From Candidatus Merdinaster equi (GTDB lineage Bacteria; Bacillota; Clostridia; Lachnospirales; Lachnospiraceae): 33,450 bases of DNA. The DNA lies in assembly GCA_018064935.1 (NCBI GenBank), contig JAGHUF010000103.1, forward strand, positions 1 to 33,450, written 5' to 3'. Position numbers and translations under genes: made by a program. Below, one piece after another: positions 32,625 to 33,450 of the stretch. Position 1 is the stretch's first letter. Each line of letters begins with the position of its first letter. Below the pieces are notes generated by a model. It had not been told where the DNA came from, searched no databases, and worked only from the letters and a program-made list of their open reading frames with translations.

Positions 32625-32731
32625 ATTGTCGCGTGTGCGGAGATAGTTTTTTTACACATGTATTTCGATTCAGTGACTAGTAAAATGAGTTCATTGGATT
32701 AAACATAATAAATAATAAAAGGAGAAACAAA

Positions 32732-33450
32732 ATGAATTACTCACCACTTCAAAAAGCAAGATACGAGTATGCACCAAAGCTTCCTGGAATGCTCAGAAAT
32801 GGTATTTCAGAGATTTGCGTTAAGGTTGGAGCTGAGACTGCAAGCGTTGCAGATCAGGACAAGATCAAGGCTCTTTTCCCTAACACATACGGAAAGCCTG
32901 AGATTACTTTTGAGAAAGGACAGAACACTTCAGCAGCTAAGAAGCAGGTTGTAGGTGTTATTCTTTCAGGTGGACAGGCTCCTGGTGGACACAACGTAAT
33001 CACTGGTCTGTATGATGCTCTTAAGGCTACAAACAAGGACAATGTTCTCTATGGTTTCAAGGGCGGTCCTGATGGACTTCTGAAGAATGATTATGTAGTA
33101 TTTGATGATGCATTTATTGATGCATACAGAAATACAGGTGGTTTTGATATTATTGGTTCTGGTAGAACTAAGCTCGAGACTAAGGAGCAGTTCGCAATCG
33201 TTGCAGAGAATGCAAAGAAGAACGGACTTACAGCTATCGTAATTATCGGTGGTGATGATTCTAATACAAATGCAGCTACTCTTGCTGAATACATGGCAGC
33301 AGAGAATACAGGTGTTCAGGTTATTGGTTGTCCTAAGACAATTGATGGAGACCTTAAGAACGAAGATATTGAAGCTTCATTTGGTTTTGATACAGCTACC
33401 AAGACTTATGCTGAGATCGTTGGAAACATCGAAAGAGATGCAAACTCAGC
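32732..33450 (+). CDS. pfp: PPi-dependent 6-phosphofructokinase, 5' part
   Basis: Phosphorylates fructose 6-phosphate with pyrophosphate in a reversible glycolytic step. The gene runs off the window after 239 complete codons; the full enzyme is usually about 410-560 residues. Visible motifs: [13 protein letters not shown] (80-92), the GGDDSNTNA loop (173-181), where Asp replaces the Gly of ATP-type enzymes, and PKTIDGDL (201-208) with the catalytic Asp. GGDD is the usual mark of PPi rather than ATP use. AAAAGGAG at 32717-32724 precedes ATG 32732. It has its own promoter, so it is separate from the Hsp70 operon. Confidence 0.93.
   Translation, partial: MNYSPLQKARYEYAPKLPGMLRNGISEICVKVGAETASVADQDKIKALFPNTYGKPEITFEKGQNTSAAKKQVVGVILSGGQAPGGHNVITGLYDALKATNKDNVLYGFKGGPDGLLKNDYVVFDDAFIDAYRNTGGFDIIGSGRTKLETKEQFAIVAENAKKNGLTAIVIIGGDDSNTNAATLAEYMAAENTGVQVIGCPKTIDGDLKNEDIEASFGFDTATKTYAEIVGNIERDANS

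Overview
The window looks like chromosomal DNA of a low-GC Gram-positive anaerobe, most likely Lachnospiraceae and possibly close to Butyrivibrio/Pseudobutyrivibrio. This is inferred from strong AGGAGG-type ribosome binding sites, lipobox and Sec signals without an outer-membrane system, a PPi-type phosphofructokinase, a split PurH (separate PurO-like cyclohydrolase and AICAR formyltransferase), a domain-swapped GH3 beta-glucosidase, and intracellular periplasmic-binding-protein-like sensors. No rRNA, tRNA, CRISPR, insertion sequence or phage gene was seen. No gap between genes exceeds 300 bases. All genes are on the + strand except the fused ABC transporter at 12795-14180.

Layout. 1-1109: a lipoprotein-anchored barnase-type RNase behind a Pro/Gln/Thr repeat linker, followed by its barstar inhibitor. 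1200-5651: a DAG/lipid kinase, an unknown lipoprotein, citrate synthase and an EamA-type transporter whose 5' coding region carries strong hairpins. 5762-6628: undecaprenyl-diphosphatase UppP behind an extended -10 promoter. 6750-11563: two sensory proteins with LacI/periplasmic-binding folds that appear to lie inside the cell, a hybrid histidine kinase and a methyl-accepting chemotaxis protein. 11618-14180: a ferredoxin-containing aldo/keto reductase, convergent with a single-chain permease-ATPase ABC transporter. 14411-18264: the protein quality-control and ribosome block tig-clpP-clpX-engB, divergent from the ABC gene. 18395-21082: a MacB-like ABC exporter with a candidate operator on its promoter. 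21204-24191: an aldose-1-epimerase-like protein, then the last two steps of IMP synthesis as two genes. 24384-27162: an envelope cluster of DD-carboxypeptidase-like protein, two-pass membrane protein and secreted thioredoxin-like protein. 27196-32578: GH3 beta-glucosidase, a second-type Hsp70 and a one-pass membrane protein, tightly packed. 32732-33450: the 5' part of PPi-dependent phosphofructokinase.

How the parts fit. The window mixes housekeeping (tig-clpPX-engB, purine end steps, citrate synthase, UppP, PFP) with plant-sugar metabolism and sensing (GH3, epimerase, intracellular sugar-binding-like kinase and chemoreceptor) and cell-surface functions (barnase lipoprotein, DacA-like protein, secreted thioredoxin). 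The most unusual items are the tethered barnase with barstar, the chemoreceptor with a C-terminal cytosolic binding-protein domain next to a kinase of matching logic, the minimal fused ABC transporter, the carboxypeptidase with a Cys in its SxN motif beside a secreted thioredoxin, and the Hsp70 paralogue overlapping a membrane-protein gene. All family calls come from reading motifs; no database search was run.
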